A DNA stretch of 33,716 nucleotides from Olsenella sp. (GTDB taxonomy: Bacteria; Actinomycetota; Coriobacteriia; Coriobacteriales; Atopobiaceae), in the NCBI GenBank assembly GCA_022648325.1, contig JALCMG010000018.1, forward strand, positions 1 to 33,716, written 5' to 3'. Within the stretch, counting starts at the first letter, position 1; every line of letters begins with the position of its first letter. Positions 17,323 through 24,370 of this stretch are shown one piece after another. A program made the translations under genes and the position numbers. The notes under the pieces are model-generated. The model was given only the letters and a program-made list of their open reading frames with translations. It was not told where the DNA came from and searched no databases.

Positions 17323-17323
17323 C

Positions 17324-18109
17324 ATGGCAGACGAGAAGAACGCGAGGGCGGGTACCGCTGAGGGAGCCGCCAACGCCACTGAGCCGGTCGTGCGCGTCGA
17401 GGGTCTTCAGAAGTCCTTTGGGAACAACGTGGTGCTCCGTGGCATCGACCTTACCGTGATGCCCGGCCAGGTGGTGACCATCATCGGCGCATCTGGCTCC
17501 GGCAAGTCGACGCTCCTTCGCTGCATCAACCTGCTCGAGACGCCGGATGCCGGCCATGTGTGGTTCCACGGCAAGGACCTGGCAGCCGAGCACGTGGATA
17601 TCAATGCCCTGCGCGAGAAGATCGGCATGGTCTTCCAGAGCTTCAACCTGTTCAACAACATGAACGTGCTGGACAACTGCACGCTGGCGCCGGTTACTCT
17701 CAAGAAGATGATCAAGGAACAGGCCGAGAAGGTCGCTCTTGCCAACCTCGATTCCGTGGGCCTTGCGGACTTTGCCGGGGCCGACGTCAACACCCTCTCT
17801 GGCGGCCAGAAGCAGCGCGTGGCAATCGCGCGAGCCCTCTGCATGAAGCCCGACCTCATGCTCTTCGACGAGCCCACCTCGGCACTTGACCCAGAGATCT
17901 CCGGCGAGGTTCTCGAGGTTATGCGCCACCTCGCCTCGCAGGGCATGACCATGGCCGTGGTGACGCACGAGATGGCGTTCGCGCGAAGCGTCTCCGACGA
18001 GGTCGTGTTTATGGACAAGGGCGTCATCGCCGAGAAGGGCAGTCCCGAGAAGATGTTCACCAATCCCGAGAAGCCCCGTACCCGCGAATTCCTCGCGCGA
18101 TACCTGTGA
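17324..18109 (+). CDS. Amino acid ABC transporter ATPase
   Basis: A 261-residue GlnQ/HisP-type ATPase. Walker A is GASGSGKST, the Q-loop is FQSFNLF, the signature is LSGGQKQR, Walker B is [12 protein letters not shown], and the switch His is in VVTHEMAFA. About 20 Ala/Glu/Gly-rich residues precede the conserved core. ATG at 17324 uses AGGAGGCGAG, two bases after the permease stop. The TGA stop (18107-18109) is the first three bases of a truncated copy of the 29-bp palindrome arm. Confidence 0.95.
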   Translation: MADEKNARAGTAEGAANATEPVVRVEGLQKSFGNNVVLRGIDLTVMPGQVVTIIGASGSGKSTLLRCINLLETPDAGHVWFHGKDLAAEHVDINALREKIGMVFQSFNLFNNMNVLDNCTLAPVTLKKMIKEQAEKVALANLDSVGLADFAGADVNTLSGGQKQRVAIARALCMKPDLMLFDEPTSALDPEISGEVLEVMRHLASQGMTMAVVTHEMAFARSVSDEVVFMDKGVIAEKGSPEKMFTNPEKPRTREFLARYL

Positions 18110-18154
18110 GACAAAGGGAGACAAATGAGACAAAGGGACAGTCCCTTTGTCTCA
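18107..18154. repeat. Half-copy plus full 29-bp palindrome, left of RAYT
   Basis: The full palindrome (18126-18154) has perfect 14-base arms around a central A. Directly before it is a partial arm (TGAGACAAAGGGA, 18107-18119) that begins at the ATPase stop codon. On the right side the palindrome is followed by TTGACG. It bounds the RAYT gene on the left; the matching right-hand copy (19047-19075) is inverted. Confidence 0.9.
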
Positions 18155-18244
18155 TTGACGTCTTTCCGGATTCTTGCTGATTGCTGTCAAAGATTGTTTT
18201 GCGCTCGCCGAATAGGCTCCGGGCAGTCTTGCCCAAGGGATATA

Positions 18245-18278
18245 CCCGTCACACCAGCAAACCGCGGTGACGGGAGGG
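18245..18278 (+). promoter_or_regulatory. Leader hairpin covering the RAYT ribosome site
   Basis: CCCGTCAC (18245-18252) pairs perfectly with GTGACGGG (18267-18274) around a 14-base loop. The 3' arm runs into GGGAGGG (18272-18278), the ribosome site for the ATG at 18284, so folding would hide part of it. IS200 transposase mRNA is known to use a similar ribosome-site hairpin to stay low. That it works this way here is inference. Confidence 0.5.
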
Positions 18279-18283
18279 CAGTT

Positions 18284-19042
18284 ATGGCAAGGGTGGCTCG
18301 CGCACGGTCGGAATCGGGCTTTTATCACGTGATCCTTAAGGGAAACGGGCGGCAAGTCCTCTTTGAATGCAATGCAGACCGCCTGGGGTTTCTCGAATTG
18401 CTGAGCGACTCCTTTCGCGAAGGCGGCATCACGCTTCTGGCATGGTGCCTTATGGACAATCACGTGCACTTGCTGGTGGAGGACACTCGCGAAGTGCTGA
18501 GCAGCGCAATGCAGAAGGTCGCTACAACCTATGCGTTGCAGTACAACACGAGGTCGGGCCATATCGGCCACGTATTCCAGCAGCGGTTTCATAGCTTTCC
18601 TGTAGAGGAAGACTCGTATCTGCTCGAAGTGATGCGCTACATCCACAACAATCCGGACAAGGCCGGGGTTGCTCCGGCCGCATCGTATCGGTGGAGCAGC
18701 TACCACGAATATCTTGGGGAGTCGCTCTGGGGCCAGAGGTTTGCCGATACCCGTTTGCTGTTGGGGATGCTGGGCGGCGTGGACGAGTTCGTCGGCTTCT
18801 CGCTCGGCGAGACCGTAGATGACAGCTATCAGCCAAATCTGCGGTCGCGCATTCCCGATGACATGGCAGCGGAAATTCTCGCTGGAGTTCTGGACGATTT
18901 GCCGCCGAGTCGATTGAAGTCAGTCGAGCGTGGCAGACGCGATGCGGTACTCTTAGAGCTCAAGAGAGCCGGTTTGTCCATTCGCCAAATCGAGCGGCTC
19001 ACCGGCATCGGAAGGAACATAGTCGCGCGGGCTGGCCGGTAG
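18284..19042 (+). CDS. REP-associated tyrosine transposase (RAYT)
   Basis: A 252-residue Y1 transposase of the IS200-like, COG1943 group. The HUH motif is His60-Val-His62 (WCLMDNHVHLLVED). The probable nucleophile tyrosine is Tyr119 in MRYIHNNPDKAG, with Tyr112 as an alternative. A basic C-terminal helix-turn-helix (about 222-250, ending LSIRQIERLTGIGRNIVARAGR) is seen in many of these proteins. ATG at 18284 follows GGGAGGG. The gene is intact and bounded by two inverted copies of the 29-bp palindrome, the layout called a REPtron in enterobacteria. Such proteins nick and join single-stranded REP DNA and are usually single-copy domesticated enzymes. It interrupts nothing: the neighbours are complete. 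Confidence 0.92.
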   Translation: MARVARARSESGFYHVILKGNGRQVLFECNADRLGFLELLSDSFREGGITLLAWCLMDNHVHLLVEDTREVLSSAMQKVATTYALQYNTRSGHIGHVFQQRFHSFPVEEDSYLLEVMRYIHNNPDKAGVAPAASYRWSSYHEYLGESLWGQRFADTRLLLGMLGGVDEFVGFSLGETVDDSYQPNLRSRIPDDMAAEILAGVLDDLPPSRLKSVERGRRDAVLLELKRAGLSIRQIERLTGIGRNIVARAGR

Positions 19043-19046
19043 GCAA

Positions 19047-19075
19047 TGAGACAAAGGGACTGTCCCTTTGTCTCA
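19047..19075. repeat. 29-bp RAYT-linked palindrome, right copy
   Basis: Perfect 14-base arms, with T rather than A at the centre, so it is the reverse orientation of the copies at 14844 and 18126. On the minus strand it is followed by TTGCC, matching the TTGACG after the left copy. It starts five bases after the RAYT stop and ends just before the nadE ribosome site. Confidence 0.9.
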
Positions 19076-19087
19076 CGGGGAGGGAAG

Positions 19088-21013
19088 ATGCAGGACGGAT
19101 TCGTGAAGGTCGCGGCAAGGACGCCCGAGGTCCGCGTTGCCGATGTTGAGTACAACTTGACCTCCTGCCTGCGGCAGATTGACGCGGCTGCCAAAGATGG
19201 TGCTCGCGTCATCGTTCTGCCGGAGCTCTGCGTGACGGCATACACCTGCGAGGATCTCTTCTGGCAGGACGCCCTGCTAGACACGGCCGAGAAGGCCGTT
19301 GGCACCATCGCTCAGAGGACGTCCCGCATAGATGCGCTTGTACTTCTCGGCACGCCTGTCCGCGCGAACGCAAAGCTCTACAACTGCGCAATCGCCCTGG
19401 CACACGGACGCGTGCTAGGCATCGTTCCTAAGCAGGCTATTCCAAACTACAACGAGTTCTACGAGTTTCGCCACTTCTCGGTTGGCCCCGAGAGCTGCGT
19501 TCTCGTGGACTTTGCCGGCTTCTCTGGCGTGCCCTTTGGTACCCGTCAGCTCTTTGCCTGCAGCGAATTGCCGCAGCTTGTGGTGGCAGCCGAGATTTGC
19601 GAAGACCTGTGGATCCCAAACCCGCCCTCAACCGAGCACGCGCTGGCGGGAGCCACGCTCGTGTGCAACCTCTCGGCCTCCAACGCCATCGTGGGCAAGG
19701 CGGACTATCGTCGCAGCCTTGTCACGGGGCAGTCTGCGCGTCTCATCTGCGGATACGTGTACGCGTCGGCGGGTGACGGCGAGTCCACGCAGGATCTCGT
19801 CTTTGGCGGGCACGACATGGTTGCCGAGAACGGCCGCATGCTCGCCGAGGCAGAGCCCTTTGGCGACGGGGTGGCCACAAGCGAGGTGGACGTGGCCTTC
19901 CTCTGCGAGGAGCGCCGCCGTATGTCCTCCTTTGTCACCGCGCCCGCGCCCGAGGCATTGGGCTACACGGTCACGCGCTTCTCGCTTACGCCCCGCACCA
20001 CTACGCTCACGCGCTTTGTCGACCCTCATCCGTTTGTGCCTTCGGACACAGAGCGTCGCGCCGAGAGGTGCGAGGACGTTCTGAGCATCCAGGCGCGTGG
20101 CCTGGCCAAGCGCCTTGCTCACACGCATTCAAGCCACGTGGTGATTGGCGTGTCGGGAGGCCTTGACTCCACGCTTGCCCTTTTGGTGTGCGCCCGTGCA
20201 TTTGACCTGCTCGACTTGGACCGTCTGGGCATCATTGCCGTGACAATGCCGGGGTTTGGTACCACCGGGCGCACGCACAGCAATGCCACCACCCTTGCCG
20301 ATACCCTTGGTTGCGACCTGCGCGAGGTCAACATCTCCGATGCCGTACGCCAGCACTTCTCCGACATTGGCCACGACGAGTCCGTTCACGATGTCACGTA
20401 CGAGAACTGCCAGGCTCGCGAGCGCACGCAGGTACTCATGGACATCGCCAACCAGGAAGGTGGCCTGGTGGTTGGCACCGGAGACCTCTCTGAGCTCGCG
20501 CTTGGCTGGGCCACCTATAACGGCGACCACATGTCGATGTACGCCGTCAACGCGAGCGTGCCCAAGACCCTCGTGCGCCACCTTGTGCGCTACGTGGCCG
20601 ATGCCTGTGGAAACCAAGAAGAGGCCGAGGTTCTTTACGACGTTCTCGATACGCCCGTCTCGCCAGAGCTTTTGCCTGCCGAGAAGGGCGGCACCATTGC
20701 CCAGCGCACAGAGGATCTGGTTGGTCCCTACGAGCTTCACGACTTCTTCCTGTATGAGGTCCTGCGTCGTGGGACGCCGCCACGTAAGGCGTACCGTCTG
20801 GCGCGCTATGCGCTTGGCGACACCTACGACGGCGCCACGATACTCAAGTGGGAGAAGACCTTCTACCGGCGCTACTTCGCGCAGCAGTTCAAGCGGAGCT
20901 GCCTGCCAGACGGGCCAAAGGTGGGCTCCGCGGCCGTCTCGCCCAGGGGAGACCTGCGCATGCCCTCCGATGCCTGTGCCACGCTCTGGTTGCGCGAGCT
21001 CGAAGAGCTGTAA
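19088..21013 (+). CDS. nadE: Glutamine-dependent NAD+ synthetase
   Basis: A 641-residue two-domain enzyme making NAD+ from nicotinic acid adenine dinucleotide, ATP and glutamine. The N-terminal nitrilase-type glutaminase has the triad Glu46 (VLPELCVTAYTC), Lys115 (VPKQAIPNYNEF) and Cys171 (AAEICEDLW). The C-terminal synthetase has the PP-loop GVSGGLDSTLALLV (Ser356), then GTGDLSELALGWATYNGD. ATG at 19088 was chosen for its GGGGAGGG ribosome site. An upstream in-frame ATG at 19046 lies inside the palindrome and would add an artefactual MRQRDCPFVS leader. The palindrome ends only two bases before the ribosome site, so it may influence translation. Confidence 0.95.
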   Translation: MQDGFVKVAARTPEVRVADVEYNLTSCLRQIDAAAKDGARVIVLPELCVTAYTCEDLFWQDALLDTAEKAVGTIAQRTSRIDALVLLGTPVRANAKLYNCAIALAHGRVLGIVPKQAIPNYNEFYEFRHFSVGPESCVLVDFAGFSGVPFGTRQLFACSELPQLVVAAEICEDLWIPNPPSTEHALAGATLVCNLSASNAIVGKADYRRSLVTGQSARLICGYVYASAGDGESTQDLVFGGHDMVAENGRMLAEAEPFGDGVATSEVDVAFLCEERRRMSSFVTAPAPEALGYTVTRFSLTPRTTTLTRFVDPHPFVPSDTERRAERCEDVLSIQARGLAKRLAHTHSSHVVIGVSGGLDSTLALLVCARAFDLLDLDRLGIIAVTMPGFGTTGRTHSNATTLADTLGCDLREVNISDAVRQHFSDIGHDESVHDVTYENCQARERTQVLMDIANQEGGLVVGTGDLSELALGWATYNGDHMSMYAVNASVPKTLVRHLVRYVADACGNQEEAEVLYDVLDTPVSPELLPAEKGGTIAQRTEDLVGPYELHDFFLYEVLRRGTPPRKAYRLARYALGDTYDGATILKWEKTFYRRYFAQQFKRSCLPDGPKVGSAAVSPRGDLRMPSDACATLWLRELEEL

Positions 21014-21017
21014 GGGA

Positions 21018-21045
21018 ACGGGGCCCGCATCGCTGCGGCCCCGTT
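21018..21045 (+). terminator. Hairpin between nadE and xpt
   Basis: AACGGGGCCCGCA and TGCGGCCCCGTT form a strong stem around a TCGC loop. The following TATTCTTGG is only a weak T-run. It lies between convergent genes and may serve both. Confidence 0.6.
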
Positions 21046-21081
21046 ATTCTTGGCTTCGTTATTTGATCTTATCCGGTGACC

Positions 21082-21660
21082 CTACTCGAACTCGATGGCG
21101 CCGGTCTTTGCGTCCATGGACTTCACGATGGCCAGCGACTGCACATCGAAGCCCCTCTCGCGAAGGCGCTTGCCGCCAGGCTGGAAGCCCTTCTCGACGG
21201 CGATGCCAATCCCCTCGACGATGGCGCCGGCCTGCTCGCAGATTTCGATGAGGCCGTCGAGTGCACAGCCGTTGGCGAGGAAGTCGTCGATGATGAGGAC
21301 GTGCTCGCCCTTGTTGAGGAAACGCTTGGCGACAATCACCGTGTTGTCGTTGCCGTGGGTATAGCTGTGCACGCGCGCCACGTACTGCTCGCCATCGAGG
21401 TTGATGGACTGAGACTTGCGCGCGAACACCACAGGGGCATTGTTGAAGCGCGTGGCAGCGACGCAAGCGATGCCGATGCCCGAGGCCTCGATGGTCAGGA
21501 TCTTATCGACGGGCTTGTCGGTGAAGCGCCGCGCCCACTCGTCACTCATGTCCGCATAAAGAGCGACATCGCACTGGTGATTGAGAAAGCTGTCCACCTT
21601 GAGCACATTGCCCTCGCGGACGATGCCCTCCTGCTTGATCCTCTCCTCGAGTTCGCGCAT
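21082..21660 (-). CDS. xpt: Xanthine phosphoribosyltransferase
   Basis: A 192-residue purine salvage enzyme forming XMP from xanthine and PRPP. The PRPP loop is in [18 protein letters not shown]-terminal [12 protein letters not shown], the NHQCDV segment and [12 protein letters not shown] match the Xpt family. The start at 21660 (MRELEERI) is preceded by a GAGGAAAC-type site; an upstream in-frame start adds 40 residues that do not look conserved. It is convergent with nadE. TACAAT on the minus strand at 21697-21702 is a possible -10 box. No purine riboswitch could be recognised in the short leader. Confidence 0.93.
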   Translation of the reverse strand: MRELEERIKQEGIVREGNVLKVDSFLNHQCDVALYADMSDEWARRFTDKPVDKILTIEASGIGIACVAATRFNNAPVVFARKSQSINLDGEQYVARVHSYTHGNDNTVIVAKRFLNKGEHVLIIDDFLANGCALDGLIEICEQAGAIVEGIGIAVEKGFQPGGKRLRERGFDVQSLAIVKSMDAKTGAIEFE

Positions 21661-21978
21661 GCAATCCCCGTTTCCTCGGTGCCTGACGTGCATCCCATTG
21701 TACGCATTGAGAGCAAGCTTAATACTACGAGCTGGGACGATTTGCCGCTGGCGGGGGAGACAGGAGAAATACGTTTCCTGCACGAAGGTGCCTTTTCACG
21801 TCCCTAGTCCCTAACCAGTTAGAAAATCTAAGTCTCATTCGTAAGATTTTTCTCATCGCGACGGTATAACCCCAATCGGATGGGTACATAGTTGAGCGTT
21901 GGATTGGATGGTGGGGCAGTACGCCCTGCCGTCACTGGTTCAAGCGCCGCATGGCGCCCTTAAAGGAGGTTCTTGGTT
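21661..21978. other. Intergenic region between xpt and groES
   Basis: Divergent promoter region. The xpt leader is on the left. In the middle, AAAATCT and AGATTTT (21833-21850 region) form a small inverted repeat with a T-run. Further right are TATAAC at 21865-21870 (possible -10 for groES) and a GC hairpin GGCGCCATGCGGCGC-type just before the groES ribosome site. I see no CIRCE operator (TTAGCACTC-N9-GAGTGCTAA) and no HspR-type box. Confidence 0.4.
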
Positions 21979-22269
21979 ATGACTCTTAAGCCGCTAGGAG
22001 ATCGCGTACTCGTCAAGCCTGCACCCAAGGAGGAGAAGACCTCTTCTGGTCTGTACATCTCTTCGGGCGCCCAGGAGAAGCCGCAGCGCGGCAAGGTCAT
22101 CGCCGTTGGCGAGGGCAAGCGCGATCAGGACGGCAACCGCATCCCCGTTGACGTCAAGGCTGGCGACGAGGTGTTCTACGGTAAGTTTGGTGGCAACGAG
22201 GTCAAGGTCGACGGCGAGGACTTCCTGCTTCTCCGCGCCGATGACATTTACGCCATCATCGAGGAGTAG
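21979..22269 (+). CDS. groES: Co-chaperonin GroES
   Basis: A 96-residue lid of the GroEL folding chamber. The family features LKPLGDRVLVKP, the mobile loop (EEKTSSGLYI) and GDEVFYGKFGG are present. ATG at 21979 follows a strong AAAGGAGG with nine bases of spacing. groEL follows 76 bases later on the same strand. Confidence 0.97.
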   Translation: MTLKPLGDRVLVKPAPKEEKTSSGLYISSGAQEKPQRGKVIAVGEGKRDQDGNRIPVDVKAGDEVFYGKFGGNEVKVDGEDFLLLRADDIYAIIEE

Positions 22270-22345
22270 ATTGCGGCACTTTCGCTCGCACCGCTCAAGC
22301 TGGTAAACCACCCGTCGAGGGTTCATCTGGAAGGAAAAGCACAAC

Positions 22346-23986
22346 ATGGCTAAGGACATTGTTTTTGGCACTGACGCCCGCGCCAAGCTGGCCAAGGGCG
22401 TGAACACCCTTGCTGGCGCCGTAACTACCACGCTCGGCCCCAAGGGCCGCTACGTTGCCCTGCAGCGCTCCTATGGCGCCCCCACCATCACCAACGATGG
22501 CGTTTCCGTCGCCAAGGAGATCGAGCTCAAGGACCCCATCGAGAACATGGGCGCCCAGCTGGTGAAGGAGGTTGCCACCAAGACCAACGACACCGTGGGT
22601 GACGGCACCACCACCGCCACGCTTCTCGCGCAGGTCATCGTCAACGAGGGCCTGCGCAACGTTGCCGCTGGCGCCAACCCCATCGCCATCCGTCGCGGCA
22701 TCGACAAGGCCGTCGACGCCGTCGTGGCCGAGATGAAGGACTCCGCAATGGAGATCTCGACCAAGCAGCAGATTGCCTCCGTTGGCACCATCTCCGCTGG
22801 CGACCCCGAGATCGGCGAGAAGATCTCTGACGCCATGGATGTCGTGGGCAAGGACGGCGTCATCACCGTCGACGAGTCCCAGACCTTCGGTATCGACATC
22901 GACACCGTCGAAGGCATGCAGTTCGACAAGGGCTACATCTCCCCGTACTTCGCCACCAACAACGACAACATGACGGCGGAGCTGGACAACCCCTACATCC
23001 TGATGACCGATCAGAAAATCTCCAACATCCAGGACATCCTGCCCATCCTCGAGGCCGTCTCCAAGCAGGGCGCGCCGCTGCTCATCATCGCCGAGGACGT
23101 GGACGGCGAGGCCCTGGCCACGCTGATCCTCAACAAGCTCCGTGGCACGCTGAACGTTGCCGCGGTGAAGGCCCCCGGCTACGGCGACCGTCGTAAGCGC
23201 ATGCTCGAGGACATCGCCATCCTCACCGGTGGCCAGGTTGCCATGAAGGAGCTTGGCGTCCAGCTCACCGACGTCACCGCCGAGATGCTCGGCCGCGCCA
23301 AGTCCGTCAAGATCACCAAGGACAACACCACCATCGTCGGCGGTGCCGGCTCCAAGGACGCCATCGTGGAGCGCGTTGCCCAGATCAAGAACGAGATCGA
23401 GAACACCACCTCCGACTTCGACAAGGAGAAGCTCCAGGAGCGTCTGGCCAAGCTCTCCGGCGGCGTCGCAGTCATCAAGGTTGGCGCCGCAACCGAGGTC
23501 GAGCTCAAGGAGATCAAGCACCGCATCGAGGACGCCCTGCAGGCCACCCGTGCGGCTGTCGAGGAGGGCATCGTCGCCGGCGGCGGCGTGGCGTTCCTGG
23601 CTGCGGCCCCCGCGCTTGACACCGTTGAGACCTCCGATCCTGACGAGAAGATCGGCGTCGACATCATCCGCAAGGCTCTCGAGGCCCCTGTGAAGACCAT
23701 CGCGAGCAACGCTGGCTACGAGGGCTCCGTTGTGGTCGAGAAGATCAAGAGTCTACCCAAGGGCCAGGGTCTCGACTCCGCGACCGGCAAGTACGGCGAC
23801 ATGATCGAGATGGGCGTCCTTGACCCCGTCAAGGTCACCCGCACCACGCTCCAGAACGCCGCTTCCGTGGCGTCCCTCATCCTCATCACCGAGGCCACCG
23901 TCTCCGATGAGCCCAAGGACACCACCATTGAGGATGCCATCTCTCGCGCGGCTGCCCAGGGCGGCCAGGGCGGCGGCATGTACTAA
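22346..23986 (+). CDS. groEL: Chaperonin GroEL
   Basis: A 546-residue, 60-kDa chaperonin. The ATP-site strings TLGPKGRYV and [13 protein letters not shown] are in the equatorial domain. The apical domain carries [11 protein letters not shown]. The C-terminus ends in a Gly-rich tail (GGQGGGMY). Length and start are normal, with GGAAGGAAAA before the ATG. It completes the groES-groEL operon and is followed by a terminator. Confidence 0.97.
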   Translation: MAKDIVFGTDARAKLAKGVNTLAGAVTTTLGPKGRYVALQRSYGAPTITNDGVSVAKEIELKDPIENMGAQLVKEVATKTNDTVGDGTTTATLLAQVIVNEGLRNVAAGANPIAIRRGIDKAVDAVVAEMKDSAMEISTKQQIASVGTISAGDPEIGEKISDAMDVVGKDGVITVDESQTFGIDIDTVEGMQFDKGYISPYFATNNDNMTAELDNPYILMTDQKISNIQDILPILEAVSKQGAPLLIIAEDVDGEALATLILNKLRGTLNVAAVKAPGYGDRRKRMLEDIAILTGGQVAMKELGVQLTDVTAEMLGRAKSVKITKDNTTIVGGAGSKDAIVERVAQIKNEIENTTSDFDKEKLQERLAKLSGGVAVIKVGAATEVELKEIKHRIEDALQATRAAVEEGIVAGGGVAFLAAAPALDTVETSDPDEKIGVDIIRKALEAPVKTIASNAGYEGSVVVEKIKSLPKGQGLDSATGKYGDMIEMGVLDPVKVTRTTLQNAASVASLILITEATVSDEPKDTTIEDAISRAAAQGGQGGGMY

Positions 23987-24043
23987 GGGCTAGGTAGCCC
24001 CGCGTACTGCTCCTCGGTTCACGACTCGACCGAGTGAACCTCA

Positions 24044-24079
24044 GGGTCCCGAGTGCCATGTGGTACCCGGGATCCTTTT
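24044..24079 (+). terminator. Intrinsic terminator after groEL
   Basis: GGGTCCCGAGTGCCA pairs with TGGTACCCGGGATCC (one mismatch, G-T pairs) around a TG loop, followed by TTTT at 24076-24079. A second small hairpin (GGTTCAC/GTGAACC, 24016-24040) lies just before it. Confidence 0.7.
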
Positions 24080-24146
24080 GTGTCCCGGTAGGCCATCGGC
24101 GCGGCGGGATCCACCCGATAAGTGTCTCGATTGCCAAGCCGAGTGG

Positions 24147-24216
24147 GCTGTTGAGACGTTTTCGGACGTTTTCACGTCTTTGGACGCCGTTATGTGGTTA
24201 AAAACGTCTCAACAGC
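24147..24216. repeat. 70-bp palindromic-end element, copy 2
   Basis: A 70-base element with perfect 16-base inverted ends, GCTGTTGAGACGTTTT and its reverse complement. It is the same length as the copy at 12226-12295 and homologous to it in reverse orientation. It lies between the groEL terminator and the Fe-S protein gene. Confidence 0.8.
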
Positions 24217-24229
24217 ATCCGCCGATTGG

Positions 24230-24273
24230 GGGGAGCGACGTTGAGGCGGGAGGGGAGCGACGTTGAAGCGGGG
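24230..24273 (+). repeat. Two-unit 22-bp direct repeat
   Basis: Two adjacent copies of GGAGCGACGTTGA-R-GCGGG with a 22-base period, just upstream of the likely promoter (TACAAT at 24292-24297 or TATAAC at 24297-24302) of the next gene. Its role is unknown; a regulator site is possible. Confidence 0.5.
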
Positions 24274-24370
24274 CTTCTCGCCAGCGGACGGTACAATATA
24301 ACGGTTGCGTATGCCTAGCGCACACGCGATGGGGCGCGTTGACGCCCTTGGCGAGAAGACAGGAGAGACA

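Noticed and set aside
18107..18154. Palindrome as the transporter operon's terminator
   Set aside because: The stem is strong but no T-run follows either arm; intrinsic termination is not supported, though it could affect RNA stability.
14831..19075. CRISPR array from repeated TGAGACAAAGGGAC
   Set aside because: Copies are kilobases apart and palindromic, with no regular spacers or cas genes.
21900..21965. tRNA-like GGTTCAAGC before groES
   Set aside because: No cloverleaf, acceptor stem or anticodon arm can be built around it.
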